Origin: Bifiguratus adelaidae
Lineage: Eukaryota; Mucoromycota; Endogonomycetes; Endogonales
DNA length: 63,750 nt
Assembly (NCBI GenBank): GCA_002261195.1
Contig: MVBO01000082.1
Location: 1-63,750, forward strand
Direction of reading: 5' to 3'
The position numbers and the translations under genes were made by a program. Positions within the stretch are counted from its first letter, which is position 1. Every line of letters starts with the position of its first letter. Positions 1 through 11,310 of this stretch are shown here, in pieces. The notes beneath the pieces are model-generated. The model was not told the DNA's origin, ran no database searches, and saw nothing but the letters and a program-made list of their open reading frames with translations.

Positions 1-501
1 GGCTTGAGTGTATCCAGTCGCCTTGTTGGCCTTTTCTTTGGCCTCTTGGGTGGAATGAACACCTAACTTATCTTGCGCCTTGCGGGTCGCTTCCTCGGCA
101 CCATCAATGCCCTGAGCCAATCCTTGACCAGCGGCCATATTGGCCTTGTTTCCCAAGTCCTTGGCAGCCTCCACAGCTGACTTCCCCTTTGTTTGATTGA
201 CCGTTTCCGAGAAGGCATTGGAGGCCTTTTCCAATTGTTCTAGTACCTTATCGGCAGCCTTGCCGGCCTTCATGTTGGCCTCATGGCCAATCTCCTTGGC
301 TTTCTCTGTTACGTCCTTGGACTAGATGATATATGAATACAGATGTCGGGTATGCCACAAAGCACTCACCATAACAGAGGTCGTTTGCAGCTCACGTACG
401 ACAAGCATGGATCCTGCCTGTGGTTCATGAGCGGCAATTGTTCGTGTAGAAGCAGTGATAGGGCGAAGAGCGCCAGTTAGATTTGTTCGTAGAGCAGACA
501 T
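1..501 (-). CDS. LEA-like, probably mitochondrial, stress protein (3' end outside window)
   Basis: The first exon (501 to 370) starts MSALRTNLTGALRPITAS, an Arg/Ser/Thr-rich stretch without acids that resembles a mitochondrial presequence. A 48-nt GT-AG intron (369-322) follows. Exon 2 (321 to 1) is still open at the window edge. It encodes Lys/Ala/Glu-rich amphipathic helix with repeated patterns such as AKEIGHEANMKAGKAADK and AKDLGNKANMAAGQG, the style of late-embryogenesis-abundant (group 3) and related desiccation proteins. LEA-like proteins of this kind protect membranes or enzymes during drying or freezing; that role is inferred, not shown. An upstream in-frame ATG exists at 549, but a TATA-like box lies between the two ATGs, so 501 is preferred. 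Confidence 0.65.
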
Positions 502-527
502 GGGTAAGGTAAAAGGTCGTGTGTAGA

Positions 528-537
528 GTTTATATAA
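528..537 (-). promoter_or_regulatory. TATA-like box for the LEA-like gene
   Basis: On the minus strand this reads TTATATAAAC, about 30 bp upstream of the ATG at 501. Similar TATATAA boxes lie just upstream of the genes starting at 37578 (minus) and 41261 (plus), which supports it as a core promoter element. Confidence 0.4.
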
Positions 538-551
538 CCTTGTTGGCATGC

Positions 552-920
552 CAATGACCTCATTATTTGCAAATAGCGGTTAAAGAACAAACGTTCAAAT
601 TTGGTAATTTATGACTTGCTTTGTGTGTATGCTTATGGTTCTTGCTACTGCGTGATGTATATCATTGTGGCGATCCATGGGAGATCTGTACGTCTTTCAC
701 CAATCTGCAAGGAGTGGGATCAAAGACATCTTGCATGATATTGATTCCATAGAGAGAATTCGATATGTACCAGCGCTTTACAGCCCAGATAGGGTTTGAT
801 GACATAGCGGCATGCTTTGAGCCACTGGCGCCCTTTCTAGCAAATCAATAGGTGGCGACAAAGTCAAGTCACAAGTGACGCTGCCTCATACTGGGCTTGG
901 TGGGAGGCAGAAACCCACAC
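552..920. other. Gene-free stretch
   Basis: I see no coding region, RNA gene or repeat here. It is probably the 5' flank of the LEA-like gene plus 3' flank of any real gene at 921-1499. Confidence 0.5.
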
Positions 921-1088
921 CTACGCAAGCGTCCGCAACATCGCTTTAAGAGTGTCATCGGCAATCTCCGTGAACCCCGCTATGAGCGTCTGCGCAACAC
1001 AGGACTCTTTCACCAGCGACACGTCGAATTTGAGCAAGGGCGAGCAGCAGACCAAAAAGACGAACAGACCAACGAACCATACTTGCAT
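921..1088 (-). CDS. Possible small secreted or membrane protein, 55 aa
   Basis: An ATG-started frame encodes MQVWFVGLFVFLVCCSPLL followed by a short polar tail ending in LKAMLRTLA. The N-terminus looks like a signal peptide or one membrane segment. No family is recognised. It could be an isolated short gene, the last exon of a gene that starts at 1499, or chance. No splice pattern clearly joins the two. Confidence 0.2.
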   Translation of the reverse strand: MQVWFVGLFVFLVCCSPLLKFDVSLVKESCVAQTLIAGFTEIADDTLKAMLRTLA

Positions 1089-1199
1089 TGGGTACCATTA
1101 CTTGAAGATATGGCATCTACGTGCTTTCTCAATGGCCTTTAATATCCAGAAACAATCCGCTGTCATGAAAATGCATTCGTGTGCGCTCCACCTTCGTCC

Positions 1200-1499
1200 C
1201 TATCCAAAGGTGTAACACGTGATTCTGTCTGCAGAAAAGATATGCGTCATTTGAATGTCCGCCTCTTCGTGGCTTTCTGGATCTGGGATTCTTGCTCTAC
1301 TAGAGCGTTGCGCGCCGTTGTTTGGGAAAATTGCCAAAATGAGGTTCAAAGGTGTCCCTTGCCCTTCTATACGGAGCCAATTCAGGCGGGTGCGAGCGCA
1401 CCATGTGTGTTTTGATTGCAGGGTGGTACTTGCCTGTCGTGCCACCGATATTCCGTCAATCGCTTGATCAATGATGGACTGACTGCTTCCAGTCGACAT
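1200..1499 (-). CDS. Unassigned ORF, possible first exon of a small gene
   Basis: The frame starts MSTGSSQSIIDQAIDGISVA, a plausible natural N-terminus, but its later part contains intron-like signals (gtgcgc donor, tagaag acceptor) and has no recognisable domain. It lies between the LEA-like gene and LSH. It may be a real multi-exon minus-strand gene that I cannot assemble. The rest of 1089-1837 shows nothing else, apart from being the upstream region of LSH. Confidence 0.25.
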   Translation of the reverse strand: MSTGSSQSIIDQAIDGISVARQASTTLQSKHTWCARTRLNWLRIEGQGTPLNLILAIFPNNGAQRSSRARIPDPESHEEADIQMTHIFSADRITCYTFG

Positions 1500-1837
1500 C
1501 TTACAAGCTCGAGAAATTCATCTGTCGAACGCTTTCATAAGTGGCGATAAACGTGCCGAATGGAATAAGTACTCAAAAACCATAAGATCAAGCCATTCCT
1601 TCTACCCGTCAACACATTAATGAAACGCGTTCCGCAGCAAAAAGGCGCGTCATAAAAATTCGCGCGCATCGAGGAGGGCGATTTCTTTGCACTGTCAAAG
1701 TATTTGGTGTATTGTCTGGTCTGGTGGAGAGTGATTGCAGAACTCTTGTGTCCTCCTTGATATCTCTAGCACGCCACCTTTATTGTCATTTTCCGACTGT
1801 CTTTTCTTCCTCTCAGTCTGTATTGCAACTGTCAACC

Positions 1838-4800
1838 ATGGCGGACGTTGAATCAGAGGCTCGCAACACGTCCAGTCTTGATAGTCCAGTAAGTGTTGCG
1901 GCAAACTGCTCTTGTCACTGCTCTTGGGGACAAGGGTGGCGCATAGCGCAGTTGCGTGAAGTTTTGCCTGGTTGCTCATCTTATTATAGCACACCGCTTC
2001 CACCGTGGACTCGTCGGTGGTATCGTCTCCCATAACTGGACCGAGCGCGCCTGCTAGCGTCATGGACGTGGATAGCAATGCCTCCGAGAGTGAATCGGGG
2101 TCCAGGGATATAAAAAGCCCAGCTTCACCGTACGTTACGGACACGATGCGACACGAGCAAGAAAAGTTGGAAAAGAGGGAAGAAAAGGAGAGGCAAAAGG
2201 AATTGACAAAGGTGGGAACGCTGATCTTGCGGCAGGCAATAGATTGACCTGGTATCGCAGACCGAAAATGATTTTACCGATGCTGTCAAAGCGCAAAGAA
2301 TGAAGCGGTTGCATTTCTTGTTGTCCAAATCTTCGGCGTACGTCAATATTCTGGCCGACAAGTTGAAAAAACAACAGGATGAAGCCAGACAGAAAGCAGC
2401 CAAAGTGGATGAAAAGAAACGCAAGCAGGCAGAAGGAACTGGTGATCACGAGAAGGTGGCAAAAGTACAAGAGGGTAGCAAACGTGAGACGAGACATTCT
2501 ACGCGACAGGCGGCCACAGAGGACAAGGCGCGCGATGCGTCGGATACAACGACAAAAGCTTCTAATGAAAAGGCTTCAAAGTCCACTGCTGCTGCCAAGA
2601 AGCGCAAGACAGACGCTGATTCCTATCAAATCTCTGACTATGTTACCGAAGAGTCGCTCAAGACTATGTCAACAAACGACGAATCGGTGGGTGTCACTGC
2701 CTCCGCCAAGCCCACGCCGTCCGCTCGTCAACCAAGTCTGGTCACGGGAGGTGTTTTGCGAGACTACCAGCTTGCAGGTGTCGAATGGCTGATTTCCCTC
2801 TGGGAGAATGGGCTCAATGGCATTCTAGCCGATGAAATGGGTCTCGGCAAGACTCTGCAAACCATCTCCTTCATAGCTCATCTCAAAGAAATGGACGTTA
2901 CCGGTCCATTCTTGATTGCGGCGCCACTATCGACGCTTGCGAACTGGGTCACGGAATTCCATCGTTTTACGCCAAAGATACCCGTCATTCTATACCATGG
3001 ATCCAAAGAAGAGCGTCTACACATGATTAATCGAAAGCTTCAAAAGAGGAATGAGACCAAATGGGATTTCCCCATTGTGGTGACAAGCTACGAAATTGTC
3101 ATGAACGATCGCAAATATCTACAGAGGTTTAGATGGAAGTACATCGTCGTTGATGAGGGTCATCGCATCAAGAATCTTCAGTGCAGGCTCATTCGGGAGC
3201 TCAAGAGCTATTCGAGTGCAAACAGACTGCTCTTGACCGGAACACCGCTTCAGGTTGGTATACGGCTTCACATGGCGCTTTTTGGAGAGCGTGACTGACA
3301 TGTTTGCCTACAAGAACAATCTTGCTGAGCTATGGTCATTGCTAAATTTCCTGCTGCCCGATATTTTTGACGATCTGGACATGTTCCAGTCATGGTTTGA
3401 CTTTTCGGACATCAATCAGCGATCTGGACAGGAACGGATCATGAAGGAGGAGGAGGAAGACAACATTGTATCCAGTTTGCATACTATCCTGAAACCATTT
3501 TTGCTCAGACGACTCAAAGTGGATGGTAAGTCTCTTTGTTAGCGTATGTCAAATGTTGCTGATTAACGCGTACTGCAGTTGAGCATTCGCTGCCAAAGAA
3601 GAAGGAATACCTGCTGTATGCCCCATTGACGAAGGCTCAAAAGGATCTGTATGACGCCATCCTCAACCGCGATATCCGGAGTTTCCTCATCCATAAAAGA
3701 GGTGCTGGCAATGCCATCGTGGACAATGGGCAGACCAAGGAACCCAGCGATGCCGAAGCGACTGAAGGAGAAGCCTCTAATGTGGTGTCTGAACAAGAAG
3801 ATTACACCTCAACGGACGACAAGGAAAATGATGATCCAACTTCAAACAATGCAAGCAAAAACCCAACAGCTAGACGCTCGACCCGGTCAACAGGAAGGAC
3901 AAAGGCCGAGCAAAAGTTTTACAATGAGACCATGTCTGACAGTGCGTACCTCAAGAAGCTGGAGGAGAGCAGAGATAAGGCTGAGGGGGAGGAAGCTTCT
4001 GCAAAGCAAAGCCCCAAAGAGAATGACAAGGACAAGAAAGCGGGTACGTACATGCCACGCCATAAAATGTCGCTACTGTTTCTAATCTTGCCCTCTAAAG
4101 CGAAATTCGTCAACGGACTCAGCTTGCAGAATCTGTTTATGCAACTCAGAAAGGCCTGCAATCATCCTTATCTATTTGAGTGGCCAATTGATCCCAAGAC
4201 GGGTGACTACGACGTTGGCCCTGGCCTAGTCAATTCTTCGGGCAAGTTGATGCTGCTTGACCGACTGTTACCAGCCTTGTTTGAGCGAGGCCACAAGACC
4301 CTCATCTTCTCTCAAATGACAAAGACGCTGGATATCCTAGAGGAATGGGTAACGCAGATCAAAGGATGGAAGTGTTGCCGTCTGGACGGATCTGTGAATC
4401 AGAACGACCGTCGGGAGCAGATCACGCAATTCAACGACCCCAAGAGCGATGTTATGCTCTTCCTTCTTTCAACGCGCGCTGGAGGCTTGGGTATCAATCT
4501 GACTGCGGCAGATACGGTTGTCCTGTTTGACAGTGACTGGGTAAGAGGATCTGATTTAGAACCCATGCTGAACATGCATGCTTATCCCCTTCCAGAATCC
4601 TCAAATGGATCTTCAGGCGCAAGATCGTGTGCATCGCATTGGTCAAAAGAAACCTGTTCTCATCTACCGACTCGTCACTGCCAACACGGTAGAAAGCAAG
4701 ATGTTAGAACGCGCAACCGCCAAACGGCGATTAGAAAAGCTCGTCATTCACAAAGGCAAGTTCAAGTTACCCGTCAATGCGGGTGCACCCAAAGACAAAG

Positions 4801-5036
4801 AAGAAGAATCCACGTTGGTCGAACTCGCCGATATTCTTGCATCTCAAGATGGCGAAAAGGTGCAGCTAATCAGCGAAGGCGATAAGGCGATCTCGGATCA
4901 GGATCTCGAAAAGATTCTGGACAGAAGTCGGGCTGTATTCGAGAGCACTAGCGAGAGTGCGTCGGGTGGATTCAAGGAGATTGATGTGGATTCCATGCGG
5001 GACACAAAGAGCGATGCATTTGCAACGCGTCTATGA
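1838..5036 (+). CDS. LSH: LSH/HELLS/DDM1-type SNF2 chromatin remodelling ATPase
   Basis: The inferred product is about 940 aa from seven exons, starting [17 protein letters not shown]. After an acidic, Lys-rich N-terminal part comes the SNF2 ATPase: [18 protein letters not shown], Walker A in DEMGLGKT, and [10 protein letters not shown] with the DEGH variant typical of LSH rather than DEAH. The second lobe has [32 protein letters not shown] and [14 protein letters not shown] proteins slide or exchange nucleosomes and are linked to DNA methylation or repair in plants, animals and Neurospora (MUS-30). An insert rich in Asp/Glu/Lys/Ser lies between the lobes. Intron 2 is best placed at 2212-2260, because the nearer acceptor would leave only 31 nt. 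ISWI is excluded by DEGH and by the lack of HAND-SANT-SLIDE domains. Confidence 0.93.
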
Positions 5037-5197
5037 TAGCATGTATTCTGATCCGTTTGGAGCGCCAGGTGGCTAACTTGAGAGTTATGTGTATGTTATT
5101 TCATGGTTCATGTCAATGTCCAAATTAGAGACACTCAATATCTTGTTCCGTGAAATTGTCTAGTAACGATTGCGCGAGATGCTGCGCTTTAGTACTT

Positions 5198-6793
5198 CTA
5201 CCAGCCATCACGTTTGAGGAGTTTTCCAAAGGTTTGCACTTCATAGAGAAACAGATCCGGCTCCTCCATGGCCGCAAAATGGCCGCCCTTTCAAAGACAC
5301 GCAGTAAGTCCATGCCATGAGATAACGCGGTGGCTCGTAGTACTTACCACGTCAAAATCGGACCAGTGAATAATTTTGTGGCTCAATTCAGCCCATTCTC
5401 GGACCGGCTGAGATACGAGTTAAAGACGCTATAACACGGAGAAGCGACAACACCATACCCGATACACTTCTTGCGCAAAGACAGCCACGCCCAGTGGCCT
5501 GGATTTGGTCAGATGCTTGTTCTTACCGACCAAGAGATCGGGCAATTCTTGACCATGCTGTGCTTCATAATAGAGGCGGAAACTGCTGGCGGCTGTATTC
5601 GTGGTCCAATATATCATGATGACAGTCAAAACGTCATCGATAGACAAGGTGGGCGGCAAGACATCCGGACTTGCGTTATACAATAAATGCTGCTTTGGCG
5701 TGTGCGTCGATTTAACGGTAGCAGCCTGGGGATGGTCAGGGTGAAAAGTGAACTTGTGGAACTTTTCGAGAATCCATGCTATGAATAATTCAGTCATCGC
5801 TCAACCGAATGCAACATGAATGCCTACCGCACAGTCCAACGGGGCTGTCACCAACGGCCCAAGCAAGGGATTGCGGTTTGGTGCCTTGTATCTGCTGATA
5901 TCCAGTTTCTTCTTGCCAGAAATTTTTGATCCGTTTCAAGTTGGCCGCTGTACCCTTGGGATACAGCCAATCAGCCCCAATAGCGTACCCGACGATGGTC
6001 TTAATTGCAGCCAAAGGGGTATATATGGACAATGGAGGAAAGGGAATCAGCATGTTGACATGAGCTGCCGCGCAGTGTTCCGAGTGAAAAATGTTGAGAC
6101 TTTGCGCAACCAAGGAGCCCAATCGCCACCTTGGACAACTGTAATCGGCATCAATTAGTGAGGCCAATCATGTACATTCAGGAACTGTTTACCGTAATGA
6201 TCGTAGCCTAGCTTAACCATGAGCTCGTCAATGGTGTCGGCCATTCGTCCGACACCAAATGCAGGGACTTTGGGCGCTGAAGAATAGCCATAGCCGGGCA
6301 AGCTGGGAACAACGACATGAAACGCCTGAAATCACCAGACTGATCAGAACGTATGGTCACTCAAATTACATCATTTTCGTATATACCTGTGCCTCTGGGC
6401 GAGCTTGGTCATGCTGAGTCTCTGGATGACGTCCTTGAATTCCCAGAAAGAACCAGGCCAGCCATGCACTAAAACCAAGGGAATCGCATCTTTGCGGATT
6501 TGGCCTTGTTCGTCAACGGCAGGCTCGTGGATAAAGTGCATGTCGATGGTCTGACCTTCAGTCTCCACTGGCATTTTGTAGTGCTTGAACTTGTTCATTT
6601 CTGCCACCTTATCCGACCATGAATACGAGTTCAACCAGTAATCAATCACTGGTTCCAACTTCGAGCTCGGGAATCCATAGCTCCACCCGACGTCTACATC
6701 GAATTCTTGAGGCTTACGATGACCAATAATACGCCTACGTAGATCTGCCTCCTCCTCCTTGCTTAGGTTTGGTTTCGTGAACGAGGTTGCCAT
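5198..6793 (-). CDS. Microsomal-type epoxide hydrolase with an apparent frameshift
   Basis: The N-terminal epoxide-hydrolase domain (EFDVDVGWSYGFPSSKLEP) is followed by the alpha/beta-hydrolase core: LVLVHGWPGSFWEF with the HGWP oxyanion motif, AFHVVVPSLPGYGYS, the nucleophile Asp in VQGGDWGS, and the catalytic His in GGHFAAMEEPD near the end. These enzymes hydrate epoxides to diols for detoxification or fatty-acid epoxides. The start at 6793 gives a good N-terminus. Near 6420, however, the frame of WEFKDVIQ does not run into exon 2. The next frame gives a family-like PEAQ ending that joins AFHVV in phase. This implies a one-base indel in the genome or the read, or an unusual splice. All catalytic residues are otherwise present. 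It is divergent from NHP6, with 255 bp between the ATGs. Confidence 0.85.
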
Positions 6794-7048
6794 GACAAGA
6801 AGCTAAAGCCCGAATTTGTCACACGTCAAGAACGTTGGTTCCATAAAAGGTAATCACAGTCACTCAGTGCGCGTGATCCAAAAAAGGAAATAGCTTCCCG
6901 TCAAATTTTTGAGCAGCCCCTCCCAACGTGTCACCTCTCTTTCACCTGTTTGCCGTTGTTGCCACTTGTCTTTAGCCTTAATACACCATTACGGTACGCA
7001 TAGGAGACGGAGACGCGAATTTTGCCGTCCTATTGACGTGATATACAG

Positions 7049-7441
7049 ATGCCCAAGGACGCCACCAAACGCGAAACAAAGAAGCGAAGCAAGAAGGACC
7101 CTAGTGCTCCTAAGCGCGGTCTCTCTGCATACATGTTCTTTTCTCAAGAGCACCGAAAGGCTGTTCAGGAACAGAACCCTGAGGCCTCGTTTGGTATGTT
7201 TGATGATATGTCTCCTCATCTTGCATGACGCGTTGCTGATCGTCAGCGTAGGTGAAATTGGCAAGTTGCTTGGGCAAAAGTGGAAGAATATGAGCGATGC
7301 TCAAAAGAAGCCTTACCATGAGAAGGCTGAAGCAGACAAGAAGCGATATGAAAGGGAAATGGCTGGAGAACAGGTAGGCGAACAAACACGCGCAATTGAC
7401 GCGCTTGGGCTCTACATACTGACGTGCATCCCTGTTAGTAA
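7049..7441 (+). CDS. NHP6: HMG-box chromatin protein, Nhp6 type
   Basis: The product is small, about 90 aa: a basic N-terminus ([23 protein letters not shown] in sense, shown here only as its ends MPKD...APKR) and one HMG box containing [13 protein letters not shown] and [15 protein letters not shown]. Nhp6 proteins bend DNA without sequence preference and assist FACT and pre-initiation complexes. Intron 1 splits the box after the Phe-Gly junction. Intron 2 lies directly before the TAA at 7439, so the last exon carries only the stop codon. If intron 2 is retained, the frame stays open for about 36 more residues. Confidence 0.92.
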
Positions 7442-7625
7442 ACGCGAGGTTGAATCCATGACGCACTGTATAGACCTCTGACTTATGTTCCTTATTTGCC
7501 GCCGTGTTGGCTTGTATAGAAGTCATCTGCTGGCCAATAGCAGCCTCGTGTAAATGAAGAATCTAGTATATTGGCTTTCATATTCATGACAAAACGATGC
7601 TACCATCCTCAAATTTCAGACCCTT

Positions 7626-10600
7626 CTATACTTCAATCTCTGCCCAGCGCTTATCCGAGCCTGCATGCTCACGTTTACGCCTGGAAAGATCCGCCAACGT
7701 TTCGCGGTATATCCTCTCCACTTGTCTCTTGAACTCTGCGCCTTCTTGGCCATCATCCCTGGTGGTGTCCGTATTAAAATCAGCGAGCGTACTGGCGGCT
7801 GTACTGTAGACTTGCGTGGCAGCAAACGTAGGTGTAGACGTAATGGCCGACATGTTTTGATTCAGTAGATCCAACAACCCGTTCAAATGCGTTGGCGTGA
7901 CCTAACTACGTTAACACGTCTGCTTGTCTCGTTTAAAAGAAGCCACCGCTTACCTCTGGACATCCTCGACCAAAGAACCAGCCAAACTGCGCGAGGACAT
8001 CGACAAAGAGAGCAGCACAGACCATCTCGTGCTCGACACCATCCGCTATCTTTACAGCTCGCTGCAAGCAGTTTACAACTCGCTGGCCGTCTTGCAGACC
8101 AGTGAAGTGGGTACGCTGTTTTTCGTCCTCTCCGTCTGCGCCAAAATCTTCATCATCCACCCAAAAGAGATGGGCGGACCCGAGAACCGCACGGCATCTA
8201 TCTTGCTGATTGCGTAATTTGATGGCGTACAAAACAAGTTTGGTAGCAAGAGCATCGTAATTGTCACCTCCTGCGAAGACTTGAGCTCGTCGGACGGCGC
8301 CAATCATGCTTGCAAGCATATCGTATTGAACAGAAGCCTCAACATGGATTCCGGCAATCGAGGTTTCGTAAATGGTAAAAGCTTGGACAAAGAGCTCGTA
8401 GGCAACATCTTCTTGCTGACACATGGATGCGGCGAGTCCAGCTGACAGGTACAGCTTATGACATAATCGAGCGGTGCTTGGAACCTTTCGATGAAGGTTG
8501 TAGATCAGTGTATGATTAAATCGGGCCAAATGGGAGAGATGAGATTCGATAGAAGCGAGCTGTAATCAACGTCAGCGATCTGTCAATGCTCCCTGACTGG
8601 ATATCCAAACACTTACATCGCCGTTACTGGAGGAAATGAGCGATGTGATCAGTTCAATTGAGGAGGAGAGCAAGGATGGATACGTGTACTTGATGCGCTG
8701 GCCTCCTTTCTCCAAGCGAATCTGAATTGTTTCCAAGAGCTAAAAGGCCTCGTTAGTTTCCACCACGATTACCTCTACCAGGCATACCTCAATCATTTCT
8801 GGACCTTCACACCGAAGTAAATGAATTAATCTGGCGAGCATGCCTTGCTCCTCCTCTTCGTCTTCATCAAGTCTCAAATCAGCTGTCGCAAGCGGCTTAT
8901 CATCATCGATAGGTCCTTTGGTGGCGTCTGCAGCCCCACCAATCAAGCAATCGCACAGCCGCAAAACTTCGGAAATGCTGTGTTTATCCGACAATACGAT
9001 TCCTTTTGATAGCATGGACGTCATGATGGCGCGTGCAATGACACGCTGCATCTCTAGTGGTTGTATCTTGAGCACAGCATCATAGTTTTGAAGGCTGATG
9101 AGCGTCAATATTGAAGTATAAGATCGTATAGGGTTGAGCAAGAGCTGTTCAATGTTGGCCAATGTTTGATGAGACGCGACGTCCGCTGCCCGAGGACCTT
9201 CTGCGTACTTTGTCAGCTGTTGAGCAGTGAGATCGAGTGTCTGATCCACAAGCCCAGTTTGAACCGGATAGCATGCAAGGGAAAGATTCGATAGTGAGAG
9301 AAGCATGGCAGTGATGTCTTCAATACTCAAATCCGGACGCGCCTATCGTAGAGTGGTATTAACGCTTCAAGTCAGGTCTAGCTTGGCGGATGGCAGACTC
9401 ACCCCTAGTAAGGCGACGACTTCGTCCCAGAAAACATTGAACAATGACACATCTTCAGGTATGCCTCTAATGCGGCGGACTAACTTTTTGCCTTTCTTCG
9501 CGACAGGTATCGCCTCCACGTAATCTTCCTTTTCTTGCTCTCCGTTTGCTTCCTCTGATGCAGCCTCTTCTTCCGCAGCATGATCCCCTCCTAGAGGCTC
9601 GGTCTGTGAGACATCGACCTCATCTGCCTCATCTGCCTCCTCAGCATGATCGGCAGTGCTGTTCATGCGCGCAGTATCCTCTTTCTTCACGGCGCTCGTG
9701 GGCTCATATTCATCATCATCCACTTCGACATACTCCGCTTCGCGATTGGCGTAGGATGCTAACCGATCAATGAGTGTTGTCATGACATGTTTCACATTTA
9801 CTTTAGGATGTAATTGTGAGGTGGCATGCAAGAATGGACCGAGGGTTTGCAAGTGATATTCATCCGGGAAGACCTAAAGGCGTTCAATTCGCAGCTACAT
9901 AGAGATTAGACACTTACTTGGATTACTACATCCATGAGATACTCTTGTGCAATCACATCCCGGCAACTGATAATTTGATCCAACACATTGGGTAGAATTT
10001 GCTGGATATGTATGATGGGCATCCTGGACTAACATGACGTATACACGCGCTGCTTACCTCGCGATAGACTTCCAAATCAACGCCATCCAAGGTAGACATG
10101 CGAACGAGGTTGGAGCCCACCAATACTTTGAGTTCTTGCCGCTCTCCTTCCGTTCGCGCTCTATCTCTCGTCAAGCCTTGGTACTGCATGCGAACCCACA
10201 GCTTGAGCATCTCTGTGAAATTCTCAGTGATAAACTCAATGACGTACGGCAATGGTGGAGGTGGCCTAAACAATCTTAGTTGCATGAGCTAATGGCTACG
10301 ATATTCACAACGATCTCACCTATCCTCCACACCATTGAGCGAATCTTTGCAGCATTGCATCAAATAGTATCGAAGGAAAAGACCCTTGGTAGGATGCTGT
10401 ACACCCTTCACCATCTCCATCATATCGCGCATGATATCTTGGACAGGTACAAGCTCATCGTTGACGGCGTTATCGGGCACAGAGAGATAGGCTGCACCAA
10501 TGGTAATCATCAAGTACAGCCGAGGAATAATGGTTGTCTGATATTGCACCATCTCATAGAGATCCGCGAGGTGATTTTGCCCAGACATGTGAACAGAACG

Positions 10601-10918
10601 GAAGAAGAGACGGAGCGCGTTGAGCTTGTCGAATATCGAGATATCTATAGAATTGTTCGGCCTTAGTCAAAACCGCTGCACATCGTCCATACACTTACAC
10701 AACTCGTAATAGTTCCGCGGAGTGAGGGCTGCCGTCTTCATCTCTTCCAACATGACGGAACACTGCTTGATTGCGTCGACAATATCCTCCTTGTCAATAG
10801 CTGCGTTCATTGCATGGTTCTGTGCCTTAACATTCCTCATTGCCTCCACCAAGAGTTGCGCCTGGTCGGTATCCGGAGCCAGCCCTGACGCCGAGGATAT
10901 CGAGCTGCGAGACGCCAT
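7626..10918 (-). CDS. VPS35: Vps35, retromer cargo-recognition subunit
   Basis: This multi-exon gene encodes a roughly 900-aa alpha-solenoid. Diagnostic pieces in order are [38 protein letters not shown] and [19 protein letters not shown] near the N-terminus. These are followed by a long acidic insert (Asp/Glu/Ala-rich, about 9510-9720) and then C-terminal helices with [16 protein letters not shown] and [11 protein letters not shown]-like solenoid repeats. Vps35 with Vps26 and Vps29 recycles receptors from endosomes to the Golgi. The ATG at 10918 ([11 protein letters not shown]) is preferred; the frame is open further upstream but holds no ATG. The gene is divergent from NMA111, with about 390 bp shared between the starts. 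Confidence 0.95.
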
Positions 10919-11310
10919 ATTCACGAGGTCTTCGGGTGTCTTCTCTTGATCCTGTGGAGTGTTGGAACCCTTAAAGTACCCGAGGAAGAAGTCGTCCTCT
11001 TTAGCAGGCGTGCGATAGTGCCTGTGGTCTGTAGGGAGCGGTACGGGATTCACCTTGTCGGTAGCGCTGTCGAGAACAAGCAACGCTTGGTGACTGCTGC
11101 CTTAAAGGGTGACGTCAAACAAGGCTTTGGGAGCAGAACACGACGCGTTACCGAGCCATTGAGCCTCCGCAAATTCGTCTACAGCCTACCCTAAGCATGG
11201 CTATGACTCTAGAGATGCCCAGACGAGCTTGCGCCGTGTTCTTGTAAGACTCAGCACACCGTCTCTTACCCACCCTCAACAAGTCATTCCTTTGCTTCTT
11301 TTTGTCTGTT
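10919..11310. promoter_or_regulatory. Shared divergent promoter VPS35 / NMA111
   Basis: This 392-bp stretch between two opposite start codons has no other gene. The VPS35 frame stays open for about 55 codons without an ATG, which I take as 5' UTR. No clear TATA box was found. Confidence 0.5.
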
